DNA of 64,000 nucleotides from Micromonospora solifontis (GTDB lineage Bacteria > Actinomycetota > Actinomycetes > Mycobacteriales > Micromonosporaceae): NCBI RefSeq assembly GCF_003725545.1, contig NZ_RJLN01000006.1:47768-111767 (forward strand). Direction: 5' to 3'. The notes beneath the pieces were generated by a model that was not told where the DNA came from, searched no databases, and worked only from the letters and a program-made list of their open reading frames with translations. Below are positions 1 to 8,725 of the stretch, piece by piece; position 1 is the first letter of the stretch, and each line of letters opens with the position of its first letter. The position numbers and the translations under genes were made by a program.

Positions 1-1132
1 CGTCAGCGACCGGTGGCTCGGTCAGGACATGGGTTCCGAGTTCCTCGTTTGGGTCTCCAACGCTGGAGACCAACTTGACCGGGAGGCGCTGCTCGCCCAG
101 GTAGATTGGCGTGACCGGCCAGATGGTGGCTCGGACAGTGGCGAGGCCACCAGCGGCTGCCCGGTCGCGTGCGTGGCGGGCAAGGAATCCCAGTGCCGCG
201 CCGACGCCGACGGTGAGCGACGGGGCGTCCACGAGGTCGTAACGCCCGTCCTGGTCTCCCGACATCCGCCGATCGACCGCTTCGGCGAAGACGCCAGTCC
301 CGTTCTCGTGCAGTTCGCACGCCCCACGCGAGTACGGCTTGTTCGGTTCGTAGGACGCGGTGCCGACCAGGCAGCGGCGCCGCACTGTGGACCGGGCGAA
401 GCTGGGCACCGGGATCCCGAACGCGGCCGGCCGCTGGTTGGCATTGCTCAGCTGGAAAGCGTTCAGGGCAGCGGTGTCGATGGTGAAGCTGCCTGGCAGG
501 TCCGGGACCAGGGTGACGACCAGGAACATCTCGTCCGTCGAAAGGCGTTGGAGGAAGTCGGCTTCGATGCGGGCGGTCTCCTCGATACGGTCCGTGAATC
601 CGGCGAACCGTGCCCGGTACGCCTCGGCCACCTCTGCCTCGGACAGCCAGATGGTCTCGGTGCCGATCCGCTTGGGGTAGAGCAGCGACTTGTTCTGGTT
701 GACGTAGGCGTGCGGTGCTGTCGCCGACTGAGCGATCCAAATGATCAGGAAGCCGGTGCCGGGCCGGTCGGGATCCTCGACCGGGATGATGTCGAAGGTC
801 GGCGTCGGGTGGACGTTGGCGACGACGGTCTGTCGGAGCCGGCGCCGCTCGTCGTCGCTGATGGTGACGCCAGTGTCGTTGGCGGCGCGGCCCTGGTTGT
901 CCTCGTCCATGCCGAGGATCAGGATTCCGCCGTTGGCGTTGGCCAGCGCGCCTACGTCGCCGCAGAGGGCCTTCCTGTCCCGGTCGCTGCTGGTGTAGGT
1001 GTCGCGCTTGAAGTCCAGGTCGGGGCCTTCCGTGGTGTCCGGGATGAGCCCCTTGACCTGCGCATAGGTCAGGGTCTCGTCGATCGGTCCGCCGAGGAGC
1101 TGTTCGAGCCTGCGGTTTCGCAGCGTTGGCAT
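1..1132 (-). CDS. AlbA_2 (Schlafen-like) ATP-binding domain protein, C-terminus off the window
   Basis: Partial gene: 377 codons are visible and the C-terminal end lies beyond the left edge. The N-terminal third carries an AlbA_2/divergent Schlafen AAA_4 signature, with PDLDFKRDTY followed by ALANANGGILILGMDED (the FK pair and the AN-x-x-GG-x-x-x-x-G pattern of the family). Family members are putative nucleic-acid-binding regulators or helicase-associated proteins and are frequent in defence and mobile loci. The ATG at 1132 has no strong ribosome binding site. The gene diverges from the parB-like operon across 149 bp. The rest of the protein has no motif I recognise. Role inferred only from the domain. 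Confidence 0.7.
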   Translation of the reverse strand, partial: MPTLRNRRLEQLLGGPIDETLTYAQVKGLIPDTTEGPDLDFKRDTYTSSDRDRKALCGDVGALANANGGILILGMDEDNQGRAANDTGVTISDDERRRLRQTVVANVHPTPTFDIIPVEDPDRPGTGFLIIWIAQSATAPHAYVNQNKSLLYPKRIGTETIWLSEAEVAEAYRARFAGFTDRIEETARIEADFLQRLSTDEMFLVVTLVPDLPGSFTIDTAALNAFQLSNANQRPAAFGIPVPSFARSTVRRRCLVGTASYEPNKPYSRGACELHENGTGVFAEAVDRRMSGDQDGRYDLVDAPSLTVGVGAALGFLARHARDRAAAGGLATVRATIWPVTPIYLGEQRLPVKLVSSVGDPNEELGTHVLTEPPVAD

Positions 1133-1216
1133 GCGCTCGATCGTGGACCGCCCCGCCGTCGAGGAGCAAATCGGCAGGTCAGCAGGTTCCTGATTGGACG
1201 CAAGATGATCTTGAAT

Positions 1217-1235
1217 GATACAATGAATATGTACG
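1217..1235. promoter_or_regulatory. 19-bp operator and -10 box of the parB-like operon
   Basis: GATACA-ATGAATA-TGTACG is one copy of the inverted repeat found at promoters across the element. It contains TACAAT at 1219-1224, a good -10 box; TGGACG at 1195-1200 is a possible -35. Unlike three other promoters, there is no second copy 34 bp upstream. A separate inverted repeat, GTACGAC-N4-GTCGTAC, overlaps its right half at 1231-1248. Confidence 0.7.
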
Positions 1236-1254
1236 ACCCTTGTCGTACCCGCCT

Positions 1255-1264
1255 GTTCACGTGG
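1255..1264 (+). repeat. GTTCACGTGG start-associated element (exact copy)
   Basis: Exact copy of the 10-bp element. It lies 18-27 bp upstream of the parB-like GTG start and is followed by the purine-rich ribosome binding site. Confidence 0.7.
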
Positions 1265-1281
1265 AAGAGGAGAGAGCGGAA

Positions 1282-2916
1282 GTGACAGCAGCAGTGAAGG
1301 CGCGGCCCCGGGGCAAGAAGGCCCCCTACCTCGCGCAGATCGACCCGCGGGAGCTGGTCGCGCACCCGACCAACCTCCGCACCCAGCTCGGCGACCTGAC
1401 CGAGCTGCGCGCCTCGATCGCCGCGAGCGGCGTTCTGCAGGCGCTGACCGTCGTCCCCGAGGACGGCGGCATGCGGATCGTCGCAGGGCACCGCCGGGCG
1501 GCGGCGGCCGTCGAGGCGATCGAGGCCGGCGAGTGGCCCGACGGCACGCCGCAGACGGTGCCGTGCCTGGTGCGGCCCGACATGGAGGGGATGGCCCCCG
1601 CGCAGGTCGTCGCCATGCTGATCGAGAACGACCAGCGCGCCGACCTGACCGAGAGCGAGCGGGCCGCCGGATACGCGCAGCTGGAGCTGTTCGGCCTGGA
1701 CGTCGCCGAGATCGCGCGGCGGACCGGCCGCACGCAGAAGCACGTCAACGCGGCGTTGAAGCTGACGAAGCTCGGCGAGGTCGCCACCGGCGCGGCCGAC
1801 GCCGGCAAGCTGACCCTGGAGGACGTCGCCGAGCTGGAGCAGTTCGAGGACGACCCGAAGGCGATGGAGCGCATCCTCAAGGGCGTCGAGAGCGGCTGGG
1901 GCGTCCGGCACCGCGTGCAGGAGGAGAAGCGCAAGCGCGACGACAAGAGCGCGACCGAGACGCTGACCGAGGAGCTGACGGCGGCCGGCGTCCGGGTGTT
2001 GAAGAAGCCGAAGGACTGGCCGTGGAACTGCGCGATGACCAAGGTCGAGGACCTGACCGACGCCGACGACCAACCGATCGACGTCGAGCAGGTCAAGACG
2101 CTGGAGGGGTTCGGCGCGATCATCGAGGGCTCGTACGGGAACATGCGGGCCGTCATCGTGTGCGAGGACCCCGACGCCCACGGGTACAAGCGCACGAAGT
2201 GGACGCAGTACAAGAGCCCCGCGCAGAAGGTCGCCGAGGAGCTGGCGAAGCGGGAGGCCGAGGAGCGGCGGCAGAAGCTGCTGGACGCCGGTGAGGTGCG
2301 CCGCCGGTTCCTCGTCGAGCGGTGGGGCAGCGCGAAGGCGGCGAAGACGCTGCTGGTCGACGCGATGCGCGCCGCCGTGGTGATGCCGGGCTTCTACGAC
2401 CGGGCCGAGGAAGAGCTGGTCGCGGCCCTGGCCGGCGGTGACCCGCGCGACGGGCAGACCGCCGGGATCGACCGGCTGAACCGGCTGCTGGTCGCCCGGT
2501 TCGTCGCCGCGCACGAGGCCAACACGTCGACCGTGGCGGCCGGGCGGTACTCCAACCGGAACCACCTGGTGCTGCCGTGGTTGAACCGCCTGGTGGCCGA
2601 GGGCTACGAGCTGTCGGAGACCGAGAAGACCTGGCACGCCGAGCTGGTCGAGGAGGAGGAAGAGCGGCAGCGGGCGCTGGAGCAGGAAGAGGCCGAGGCG
2701 GCGGCCGAGCTGGAGTACGACGACGCCGAAGGCTACGTGGAGGACGCCGAGGGTGTGCGGCCGATCGAGGACGTGCAGCTGCCCGAGGGCGACGTCGAGC
2801 CGGCGGCCGAGCCGGACGACGACGCCGACGGCGACGGCGAGCCGCAGGCTGAGACGGACCCGTGCCCGGACGCCGACCTGGACGCGGCCGAGCCCGAGGC
2901 CGGCGGCGAGCAGTGA
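1282..2916 (+). CDS. ParB/RepB/Spo0J-family DNA-binding protein
   Basis: A 544-residue ParB-domain protein. The ParB N-terminal fold is clear: QIDPRELVAHPTNLR, an arginine-rich box in VAGHRRAAAAVEA, and LIENDQRADLTESERA. A helix-turn-helix follows (LDVAEIARRTGRTQKHVNAALKL). The C-terminal tail is extremely acidic (repeated E/D/A). Such proteins bind centromere-like sites and are CTP switches in the chromosomal family; phage versions may be regulators or nucleases. I chose GTG 1282 because AAGAGGAGAG precedes it; an upstream in-frame TTG at 1240 lies in the promoter region. The stop overlaps the next start (GTGA). A ParA/Ssd-like ATPase with the same operators is at 59691, so a partition role is possible but inferred. 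Confidence 0.85.
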   Translation: MTAAVKARPRGKKAPYLAQIDPRELVAHPTNLRTQLGDLTELRASIAASGVLQALTVVPEDGGMRIVAGHRRAAAAVEAIEAGEWPDGTPQTVPCLVRPDMEGMAPAQVVAMLIENDQRADLTESERAAGYAQLELFGLDVAEIARRTGRTQKHVNAALKLTKLGEVATGAADAGKLTLEDVAELEQFEDDPKAMERILKGVESGWGVRHRVQEEKRKRDDKSATETLTEELTAAGVRVLKKPKDWPWNCAMTKVEDLTDADDQPIDVEQVKTLEGFGAIIEGSYGNMRAVIVCEDPDAHGYKRTKWTQYKSPAQKVAEELAKREAEERRQKLLDAGEVRRRFLVERWGSAKAAKTLLVDAMRAAVVMPGFYDRAEEELVAALAGGDPRDGQTAGIDRLNRLLVARFVAAHEANTSTVAAGRYSNRNHLVLPWLNRLVAEGYELSETEKTWHAELVEEEEERQRALEQEEAEAAAELEYDDAEGYVEDAEGVRPIEDVQLPEGDVEPAAEPDDDADGDGEPQAETDPCPDADLDAAEPEAGGEQ

Positions 2917-3674
2917 GCGTGACCCCTGCGGGTCGGCCGGAGGCGCGTACCGAGCTGGTGCGCGCCTCCGGCGCCGGCCCGACCGGCAGCGCGGAGACGC
3001 CCGTGGACGAGGAGCTGCTGCGCGGGACCTGCCCGGCCTGCCAGGCGGTGATGGGCGAAGCGCACCGCGACGACTGCGACGTGGCCGAATGCCTGGCCAC
3101 CGGCCGGAAGCGCATATGGTGCCGGGCGCAGCCCGACACCGCAGGCCACGACTGCGGCCGCGCGGACTGGGCCGGCCGGTGGCCGGCGCACGCGGAGGCC
3201 CGCGAGTTCGGCTGGCACGTGCGCTGGGACACCGAGGCGCGGAAGTTCGTGCGCTGCGCCCCCGACGTGGAGGGCTCCGGGCCGGACCTGTCGCGGCTGT
3301 ACGAGCACGCGCGGTGGGATCCGGCGGCGCGGCGTTGGGCGCGGCGCCGGGCGGTGCTGTTCTCCCGGGCGGTGCGCGGCGGCCGGGCCACATTGGAGGA
3401 GCTGACGAAGCGGGCGCAGCGGTATTGCGCGGAGCAGGGCTACGAGGTGGTCGGCGAGCACGTCGGCACCCGCGGCTGGCGGGCGGCCGTCGCCGACGTC
3501 GACGACGGCAAGGCCGACGTGGTGGTGGTGCCGGCGCTGGACCGGCTGGGCCTCGGCAAGCAGGTGTTCGAGCGGGTCGCGGCGGTACGCCGTGCCGGCG
3601 GCGACATCGCTGGCCCCGGCGTACAGATCGACGCGGACGGCCGGCTGGTCGCCGGCACGACCGGCGAAAAGTGA
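2913..3674 (+). CDS. Resolvase-fold protein without the catalytic serine
   Basis: 253 residues, translationally coupled to the ParB-like gene by a GTGA overlap. The N-terminal half has Cys/His pairs (CPACQ, DDCDVAEC, CRAQPDTAGHDC) that look zinc-binding. The C-terminal half resembles the serine-resolvase catalytic fold: AVLFSRAVRGG, then a helix, GYEVVGEHVGTRGW, and ADVVVVPALDRLG. In active resolvases the first motif is Y-A-R-V-S with the nucleophile last; here the aligned residue is valine, so recombinase activity is unlikely. A DNA-binding or accessory partition role is possible but unproven. Confidence 0.6.
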   Translation: MSVTPAGRPEARTELVRASGAGPTGSAETPVDEELLRGTCPACQAVMGEAHRDDCDVAECLATGRKRIWCRAQPDTAGHDCGRADWAGRWPAHAEAREFGWHVRWDTEARKFVRCAPDVEGSGPDLSRLYEHARWDPAARRWARRRAVLFSRAVRGGRATLEELTKRAQRYCAEQGYEVVGEHVGTRGWRAAVADVDDGKADVVVVPALDRLGLGKQVFERVAAVRRAGGDIAGPGVQIDADGRLVAGTTGEK

Positions 3675-3679
3675 GGAGC

Positions 3680-3690
3680 GTTCACGATGG
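3680..3690 (+). repeat. GTTCACGATGG variant of the start-associated element
   Basis: Variant copy in which the start codon ATG (3687) of the following gene is embedded in the element itself. The ribosome binding site GAGGAG lies just upstream. Confidence 0.55.
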
Positions 3691-3983
3691 AGCGAGAGAC
3701 GCAGGTCATCCTGGCGTGCCCGCCGACGAACATCAACGAGCTGCTGGCCGGCATGGGCGTGCCCGAGTACGTGCCGAGCGTCGACCACAGCCTGGCGCAG
3801 TGCGCGGACTGCGGCACGGACATGTGGGTCGGCCCGAACCAGCAGGCGGCGGCGTCCCGGGCGTCGGGCGTGACCCTGCTGCTGTGCATGACGTGCTCGA
3901 TCGCGGAGACGCACCGGCGCAGCGGCCCGGCGGCGCTCGGGCACCTCGGCGGCGGCGGAGGGAGGCCGCGGCTGCCGAGCTAG
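3687..3983 (+). CDS. Small zinc-ribbon protein
   Basis: 98 residues. Two CxxC pairs (CADCGTD near residue 39 and CMTCSIA near residue 67) suggest one zinc ribbon; the tail is Gly/Arg-rich. It is the last gene of the ParB-like operon, 12 bp after the previous stop, and its start lies inside a start-associated element. No family was recognised. Small zinc proteins of this kind are common in actinophage early regions. Confidence 0.6.
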   Translation: MERETQVILACPPTNINELLAGMGVPEYVPSVDHSLAQCADCGTDMWVGPNQQAAASRASGVTLLLCMTCSIAETHRRSGPAALGHLGGGGGRPRLPS

Positions 3984-4028
3984 TCCGCCAGCCGGACTAG
4001 CGAGTGGGGCTAGTCCGCCGAGCGGACC
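3982..4028. repeat. Two palindromic iterons, RGTCCG-N5-CGGACY
   Basis: Copies at 3982-3998 (AGTCCG-CCAGC-CGGACT) and 4012-4028 (AGTCCG-CCGAG-CGGACC), starts 30 bp apart. They overlap the end of the zinc-ribbon gene and lie before a terminator. The same palindrome occurs five times at 61544-61683 inside a replication-type gene. This suggests one protein binds both places. Confidence 0.7.
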
Positions 4029-4033
4029 AACCG

Positions 4034-4064
4034 GGGCGGGTCACAGCGAGGCCGTGGCCCGCCC
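4034..4064 (+). terminator. Hairpin after the parB-like operon
   Basis: GGGCGGGTCAC pairs with GTGGCCCGCCC (11 bp with one G-T pair, 9-nt loop), then TTCG. It marks the end of the phage-type operon and the start of the accessory island. Confidence 0.6.
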
Positions 4065-4136
4065 TTCGCGTTCTGTCGCCCGCGCGGCTTAGGCTTGCGG
4101 GTCGCATTGCAACGGCGTCCAAAGAGACGGTGAGCC

Positions 4137-5144
4137 ATGAACGCAGTCATCGACCTCGGCAACGGGGACTCCCTTCAGATGGAGCCAGCCCGCCGCGCCT
4201 TTCACCTGTATCCGGGCGCCGGAGGCGCACAGATCGAGGTGACGCTCAGGATCAGCAAGACGCATGACCTGGCGCCGGGCATCGCGTACCGGGTGAGCGC
4301 TCGGATGTACGTCGAGGACAACATGCGCCGGCAGCGGATGCTGTGCACCCTGGACGCCGCGAACCTCGTCACGCCGCTCGTCCGGGCAGGCGATGTGCAG
4401 CTGTCGGGCTTCGTCACCGACGAGCAGTTGCGCGTCGTCGAGCAGCTGCGCGCAGGCGGGGACCTGTGGGTGAACCTGAAGCTGTCGGTCTCGTCGGTGG
4501 AATGGAAGGCGGACTCTGAGGCGGCGGACTCGGACTCGGCGGAGCTGATGCTGACCGCGCGGGGGCGCGCCGAGCAGAAGGCGCGTCTGTCGGGTGAGGT
4601 GGTGTATCGGTCGAACGAAGAACCCCGGCTGACCGCGCTGCCGCCGGCGGGAACCAAGGTGGTGTTCGAGCGCCCGTTGCAGAAGCAGCGGACCGGTGAC
4701 CTGAGGTTTGACATCAATGCCGGCGAGTGGGCGGCGCAGATGGCCGCGGTCGAGGCGGGGACCTTCGTCGAGCTGCTGGTGCCGCTGGCTGGCGGCGCGG
4801 ACTACGCCGGCGCGGTGGCGCTGCTGCGCGAGGCGCGCGAGTTGTTGCGGGAGGGCAACGTCGACGCGTCGATCGGTCAGGCGCGTAAGGCTCTGGAGCA
4901 GGCGCGCAAGGAGTACGGCACGCAGAAGCTGTACGAGGCCGCGACGAAGAAGTCACCGCGGACTCGGGCCCTCCCGGAGCGCTGGGCGATCATGGTCGAG
5001 GACCTGTACTCAACGATGAGCGGCGCTGCGCACAACGATGAGGTGACGAAGGAGTTCACCTACTCGCAGGAGGACGGCGCAATGCTGATCACGGCGACGG
5101 CGGGGATGCTCAAGCGGTTGGCCGCTGACCGCCAGACGCTGTAG
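4137..5144 (+). CDS. Hypothetical protein with a HEPN-like C-terminal region
   Basis: 335 residues, preceded by GACGGTGAGCC at a ribosome-binding distance. Residues 1-210 look beta-rich with no recognised motif. Residues 210-335 are helical (AVALLREARELLREGNVDASIGQARKALEQARK split by short loops) and end with SGAAHND, which recalls the H-containing helix of HEPN or Abi proteins. Assignment to HEPN is an inference from helix pattern only. It is the first gene after the phage-type operon terminator and overlaps the convergent gene by 35 bp. Confidence 0.55.
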   Translation: MNAVIDLGNGDSLQMEPARRAFHLYPGAGGAQIEVTLRISKTHDLAPGIAYRVSARMYVEDNMRRQRMLCTLDAANLVTPLVRAGDVQLSGFVTDEQLRVVEQLRAGGDLWVNLKLSVSSVEWKADSEAADSDSAELMLTARGRAEQKARLSGEVVYRSNEEPRLTALPPAGTKVVFERPLQKQRTGDLRFDINAGEWAAQMAAVEAGTFVELLVPLAGGADYAGAVALLREARELLREGNVDASIGQARKALEQARKEYGTQKLYEAATKKSPRTRALPERWAIMVEDLYSTMSGAAHNDEVTKEFTYSQEDGAMLITATAGMLKRLAADRQTL

Positions 5145-5496
5145 ACGGGTTGCAGTCGGCGCTGACGTCTGGGTCGACTCGGACATCCGGGCACCTGGCG
5201 CAGCGCAGCGCCAGGTGCCCGCCGCACGAGCAGGGCAGCCAGTCGCGCACCGGTCGGGTCGCCGACCCGCCGACGTAGGAGTGCCCGTTGCGGCAGTGCT
5301 GCGGCTCGTCGCCGACCAGCTCGCGCACCCGGCAGTAGGGAAAGGCGACCACGTGCCGGTCGGCGCGGGCCCGCGCGACCAGCTGCCGCAGCTCGGCGGG
5401 GGAGTCCACGACGTGCTCGACGACGGTCACGCCGGCGGGCGAGTTGTCGGCCCGGTCCCAGCGGATCGTGATTTGCCAGCGCGTTCGCCACTCCAC
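5110..5496 (-). CDS. Hypothetical Cys-rich protein, probably leaderless
   Basis: 128 residues. The C-terminal half has C-x-x-GHSYVGGSATRPVRDW then CSCGGHLALRCARC, a plausible zinc ribbon. No family was recognised. The GTG start at 5496 follows TAGCCT by 6 nt on the reverse strand, a classic actinobacterial -10 for leaderless mRNA, and there is no ribosome binding site. Its 3' end overlaps the convergent gene. Confidence 0.5.
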   Translation of the reverse strand: MEWRTRWQITIRWDRADNSPAGVTVVEHVVDSPAELRQLVARARADRHVVAFPYCRVRELVGDEPQHCRNGHSYVGGSATRPVRDWLPCSCGGHLALRCARCPDVRVDPDVSADCNPSTASGGQRPTA

Positions 5497-5785
5497 GGGG
5501 GCAGGCTACTCGTACTACTGTTCGAATGGAGCGCGAGATCTGTCCTCGCTGTGTGTGCCTCGGACGTGGCTCTTTGGCCTGCGCGGGGACCGCGGTCTGC
5601 GAGCCGCCCTGCAGGGCTGAGACCATCTGTGGGTCGGGCTGGAGGCTGAGACGGGCTCGGGAACGAGCCGATGCCCGTCGCTGGTACTTATTCGTCCACT
5701 AACGAAGCATGTCCTCCGACATGCTCCTCGCCGCATTGAGGTTCCCCCGATAGCGTGGAGGCCAGGCCTTAAGGGATAGAGGGTC

Positions 5786-6085
5786 ATGGCTGAAACGAGA
5801 CGACGGTTCGACCGGGAGTTCCGCGAGGGCGCGGTGCGCATCGTGCGGGAGACCGGCAAGCCCATCGCGCAGATCGCCCGGGACCTGGGGATCAACGAGG
5901 GCACTCTGGGTAACTGGGTCAACCAGGACAAGCGTGCTCGCGGCGAGGCCGCGGCCGGCGGTGGGCTGTCCGAGGACGAGCGTGCCGAGTTGATGCGGCT
6001 GCGGAAGGAGAACGCCGAGCTGGCGATGGAGCGTGACGTGCTCAAGCGATCCGTGGTCCTGTGGGTCAAGGAGGCGACGAAGTGA
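5786..6085 (+). CDS. IS3-family transposase OrfA
   Basis: 99 residues. The helix-turn-helix of the family ([34 protein letters not shown]) is followed by a leucine-zipper-like segment ([20 protein letters not shown]). It binds the inverted repeats and multimerises with OrfB. The stop overlaps the orfB GTG in a GTGA arrangement. Confidence 0.92.
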   Translation: MAETRRRFDREFREGAVRIVRETGKPIAQIARDLGINEGTLGNWVNQDKRARGEAAAGGGLSEDERAELMRLRKENAELAMERDVLKRSVVLWVKEATK

Positions 6086-6972
6086 GCGTGGCAGCGTTCG
6101 TGGCTTCCCAGAGGACCGAGCACGGTGTGCCGCACACGGTGACCTGCCGCGCGTTGGGCCTGTCCGAGTCGTGGTTCTACAAGTGGAAGGATCGGCAGCC
6201 CACGCCTGGTCAGCGTCGGCGGGCCGAGCTCGCCGAGAAGATCCGCGAGGTCTTCGACGCCTCGGGCGGCACCTACGGCTCACCTCGGGTGACCCAGGAG
6301 CTGCGGGCGGCCGGCTGGCGGGTCGGGGAGAACACGGTGGCCCGGTTGATGGCCGAGCTCGGCCTGGCCGGACGCGCACCGAAGCGGCGGCGCGGCCTGA
6401 CCAGGCAGGGTAAGCGGCCGGCGGCGCCGGACCTCGTGCGCCGGCAGTTCACCGCACCGGCGCCGAACGTGTTGTGGTGCGGGGACATGACCGAGATCGT
6501 GACCGGGGAGGGCAAGCTGTACCTCGCCACGGTGATCGACCTGTTCTCCCGCCGGCTGCTCGGCTACGCCATGTCCGCCCACCACGACGCCGACCTGGTG
6601 GTGGCGTCGCTGCGCATGGCGACTGCCACTCGTGGTGGCGACGTCGACGGGGTGATCTTCCACTCGGATCGGGGCAGCGAGTACACCTGCGAGGCGTACG
6701 AGACCGCCTGCTCCCGGCTGGGGGTGCTGCAGTCGATGGGCCGCGTCGGTAGCGCGTTGGACAACGCCGCGGCGGAGGCGTTCAACTCCACCATCAAGGT
6801 CGAGTACATCCACCGGCAGCAGTTCCGCACCCGCGCCGAAGCACGGTTAAAGATCTCGACCTGGATTGTGGACTTCTACAACCTCCGTCGCAGGCACAGC
6901 GCCTGCGACGGCATGTCACCCATCGACTACGAGCATTTCATGGCCGAGGCCAGGAGGGCCGAAGCCGCTTAA
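6082..6972 (+). CDS. IS3-family transposase OrfB (DDE integrase)
   Basis: 296 residues from GTG 6082. It has an HTH_21 region ([28 protein letters not shown]) and the retroviral-type rve domain. The DDE residues are visible in [16 protein letters not shown] and [12 protein letters not shown]. It catalyses transposition. The 4-bp overlap with orfA suggests translational coupling; a -1 frameshift to make OrfAB, as in IS3, is also possible. It looks intact. Confidence 0.93.
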   Translation: MSVAAFVASQRTEHGVPHTVTCRALGLSESWFYKWKDRQPTPGQRRRAELAEKIREVFDASGGTYGSPRVTQELRAAGWRVGENTVARLMAELGLAGRAPKRRRGLTRQGKRPAAPDLVRRQFTAPAPNVLWCGDMTEIVTGEGKLYLATVIDLFSRRLLGYAMSAHHDADLVVASLRMATATRGGDVDGVIFHSDRGSEYTCEAYETACSRLGVLQSMGRVGSALDNAAAEAFNSTIKVEYIHRQQFRTRAEARLKISTWIVDFYNLRRRHSACDGMSPIDYEHFMAEARRAEAA

Positions 6973-7793
6973 CGGAGTCCTCCACGATTTCGGGGGATTG
7001 ACACATCGTTCCACGGAATTATTGTGCAGGGTAAACGGACGACGAACAATGCCATAGCGGCTTCGCCCGCGCACTCAGTCGCCTGAGCGCTAAATCCCGC
7101 AAGGGAGAAAAAAGCCGTTACGCTGCCCCCGGCCGCTCCAATGAGCTGCTGGACGAGCGGGCGGCCAACCGGTCTATTAGTGTATTTCACCTGTGCTGCT
7201 ATTGTCGAGCCCAAAATGTCCACCCCGCCATCCGGTCCGCTCTCGGTGATGCGGGCGTCGTCAAACCCGAATTGGCGCAGCGCAGACGCGCAGAGGTATT
7301 CCGCTTGTTGCCACGCGGCAGGCGTTACCCGTGCACCCACATTGCTGTCGAGTGTGATCAAGTGAGCCCTGTGACGGGCCGGCCCGTAATCTTCCTCGGC
7401 TTCCTTGACGAGGAACGGGTCACGATCCCTCCAGTTAAGCCTAGCCGGCAACGCTTTCGCTTTATCTCTGATGTAGTCGACGAGCAGTGGATCCTTGCCC
7501 TCACTCTGCTCACTCGTCCACTTTTCATCGAAGGGCGACGCCGACCAGACGTCGTTGCGAAAAAGGTAGAACGAACAATCCTGGAGCGGGCTGCGGTAAT
7601 CGTCATCGCGGTCGTACGTTGTACAAAGATAGAGAATCGCTTTGCGCTCCTGCGCGCGCTTCGTCTCGGCAATATCTCGTGGCTGACACCGAATTCTCTT
7701 GGGAGGGCCGCTGGCGTGTGACACGACTAGCTCCCAGGATGACAAATCTCGCGCAACTTCAATACGTGCTTCTCTCCGCCGCACCACCATCAC
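6969..7793 (-). pseudogene. Mrr-like restriction endonuclease, 3' end replaced by IS3 sequence
   Basis: 274 codons as it stands. The nuclease core is at residues 160-215: LCASALRQFGFDDARI, GPDGGVDILG and AAQVKYTN, i.e. the D and Q-x-K of a PD-(D/E)XK Mrr fold. The last codons ([10 protein letters not shown]) come from the IS. Joining 7793-7004 to 5733-5699 gives an uninterrupted frame ending in DAARRSMSEDMLR, also 274 codons, so the native tail was swapped for one of equal length. The nuclease core is intact and may still work. The frame is also open upstream of ATG 7793 but without a standard start except GTG 7796. Confidence 0.8.
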
Positions 7794-8022
7794 TCGGAGT
7801 GGATCGACGTCGTATGGATTACGGCCCGGTTTGCGGCGCTTTTTGCGATCTCCGCCAGACAGGTGTCTGCCCTCACGTCTGCCATGTATCGAAAGGTATC
7901 TATAGGCATGGTACTCGGCTTCTCCTATGCCGCCACTGCCACGGCCGGCCGAACACCGAGCGTGCCTCGTGCCTCACACCGGACCGCCATAAACATTCCT
8001 AGGCCCGACCGGTAGGGACGCC

Positions 8023-8054
8023 CGTCGAGGCTGGGAGCTCTCCCAGCCTCGACG
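8023..8054. terminator. Perfect 15-bp hairpin in a gene-free gap
   Basis: CGTCGAGGCTGGGAG pairs perfectly with CTCCCAGCCTCGACG across a 2-nt centre. There is no T tract. It probably terminates reverse-strand transcription from the GIY-YIG gene. The surrounding 7794-8115 holds no convincing gene. Confidence 0.5.
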
Positions 8055-8115
8055 GCCGAGCGAGCAGCTACGTTGAGAGGCGCCTGAGTTTCGGCTGGTC
8101 CACGCGAAGCGCCAG

Positions 8116-8721
8116 TCATCGCTCCACTGGAAGTAACCGAGCCTGTGCCCGTTGCGCAGCACGGAGCGCGGAGAGTTGGCCGTGGAACGAGCCATGGCGG
8201 TTCTGGTCGAGGTTGAGTGGAAGCACCCAGGATCGGATCAGCCCCTCCTCAAGCTTCCACGGCTGATCCGTCGCGGACCACACGACGTGTGCGTGCCGAG
8301 ACATCCACTCGGTGAGCCGAGGCTCCCCAACTCGACCAAAGGTCATCCGCTTGCCGCTGCCCACGCGCCGTAAACCGATGCCAAGCTCGTCCGCGAGAAG
8401 AGAGCCGAGGGTGAGCCGCAGAGTCGAGCCCTCGGCGTTGCCGCGATAGTGATACCGGACCCTGCTGCGAATCGTCTGTCGGCTGGCAGCACGTCCGTTC
8501 ATCGGCGGCGCCTTCGGCGATATTCCAACGTAGAGCAAGGCAGCCCCATCCCACCTGTGGCAGCCTTCGGTCGGGACACCCGGCGGCGGCGACGTGAAGT
8601 ACCAGGCGTAAACGCCAGCCGACGCAGGTATGGGGCAGCCCCGCCCCCGAACCTCCTCGGCTGAGTAGAGCCGGGCGGGGCGAAGGAGGGCTTCCTCTGG
8701 GACCACAGGCAGGCTGGTCAA
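8116..8721 (-). CDS. GIY-YIG nuclease family protein
   Basis: 201 residues. GVYAWYF and LLYVGIS form the two GIY-YIG strands, followed by a basic helix (TIRSRVRYHYRGN), a late glutamate in KLEEGLI, and the conserved Asn stretch PLNLDQN, as in single-domain GIY-YIG proteins of Streptomyces. Likely a metal-dependent DNA nuclease, possibly in repair or defence. It starts 4 bp after the stop of the upstream small gene, so the two form an operon. Confidence 0.75.
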   Translation of the reverse strand: MTSLPVVPEEALLRPARLYSAEEVRGRGCPIPASAGVYAWYFTSPPPGVPTEGCHRWDGAALLYVGISPKAPPMNGRAASRQTIRSRVRYHYRGNAEGSTLRLTLGSLLADELGIGLRRVGSGKRMTFGRVGEPRLTEWMSRHAHVVWSATDQPWKLEEGLIRSWVLPLNLDQNRHGSFHGQLSALRAAQRAQARLLPVER

Positions 8722-8725
8722 AACT

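Larger units (their letters stand above)
5737..7003 (+). mobile_element. Complete IS3-family insertion sequence
   Basis: 1267 bp. The left end, TGAGGTT-CCCCCGATAGCGTGGAGG, and the inverted right end, TGTCAAT-CCCCCGAAATCGTGGAGG, are imperfect terminal inverted repeats. Flanking CAT at 5734-5736 and 7004-7006 is a 3-bp target duplication, normal for IS3 members. It carries overlapping orfA and orfB. Removing it with one CAT restores an open reading frame of the neighbouring Mrr-like gene. This supports both ends and suggests a recent insertion. Confidence 0.9.

Noticed and set aside
2153..3391. Long reverse-strand frames opposite the ParB-like and resolvase-like genes
   Set aside because: They are Arg/Pro/Ala-rich mirror frames caused by GC bias; the forward frames carry family motifs, proper start sites and overlaps.
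7794..7972. Upstream extension of the Mrr-like nuclease (in-frame SGGDRKKRRKPGRNPYDVDPLRV and more)
   Set aside because: The frame is open but has no ATG, GTG or TTG start except GTG 7796; kept only as a remark because a start could have been lost.
8023..8054. Perfect inverted repeat considered as an attachment or integron site
   Set aside because: No recombinase nearby, no core-site features; a terminator-like hairpin is simpler.
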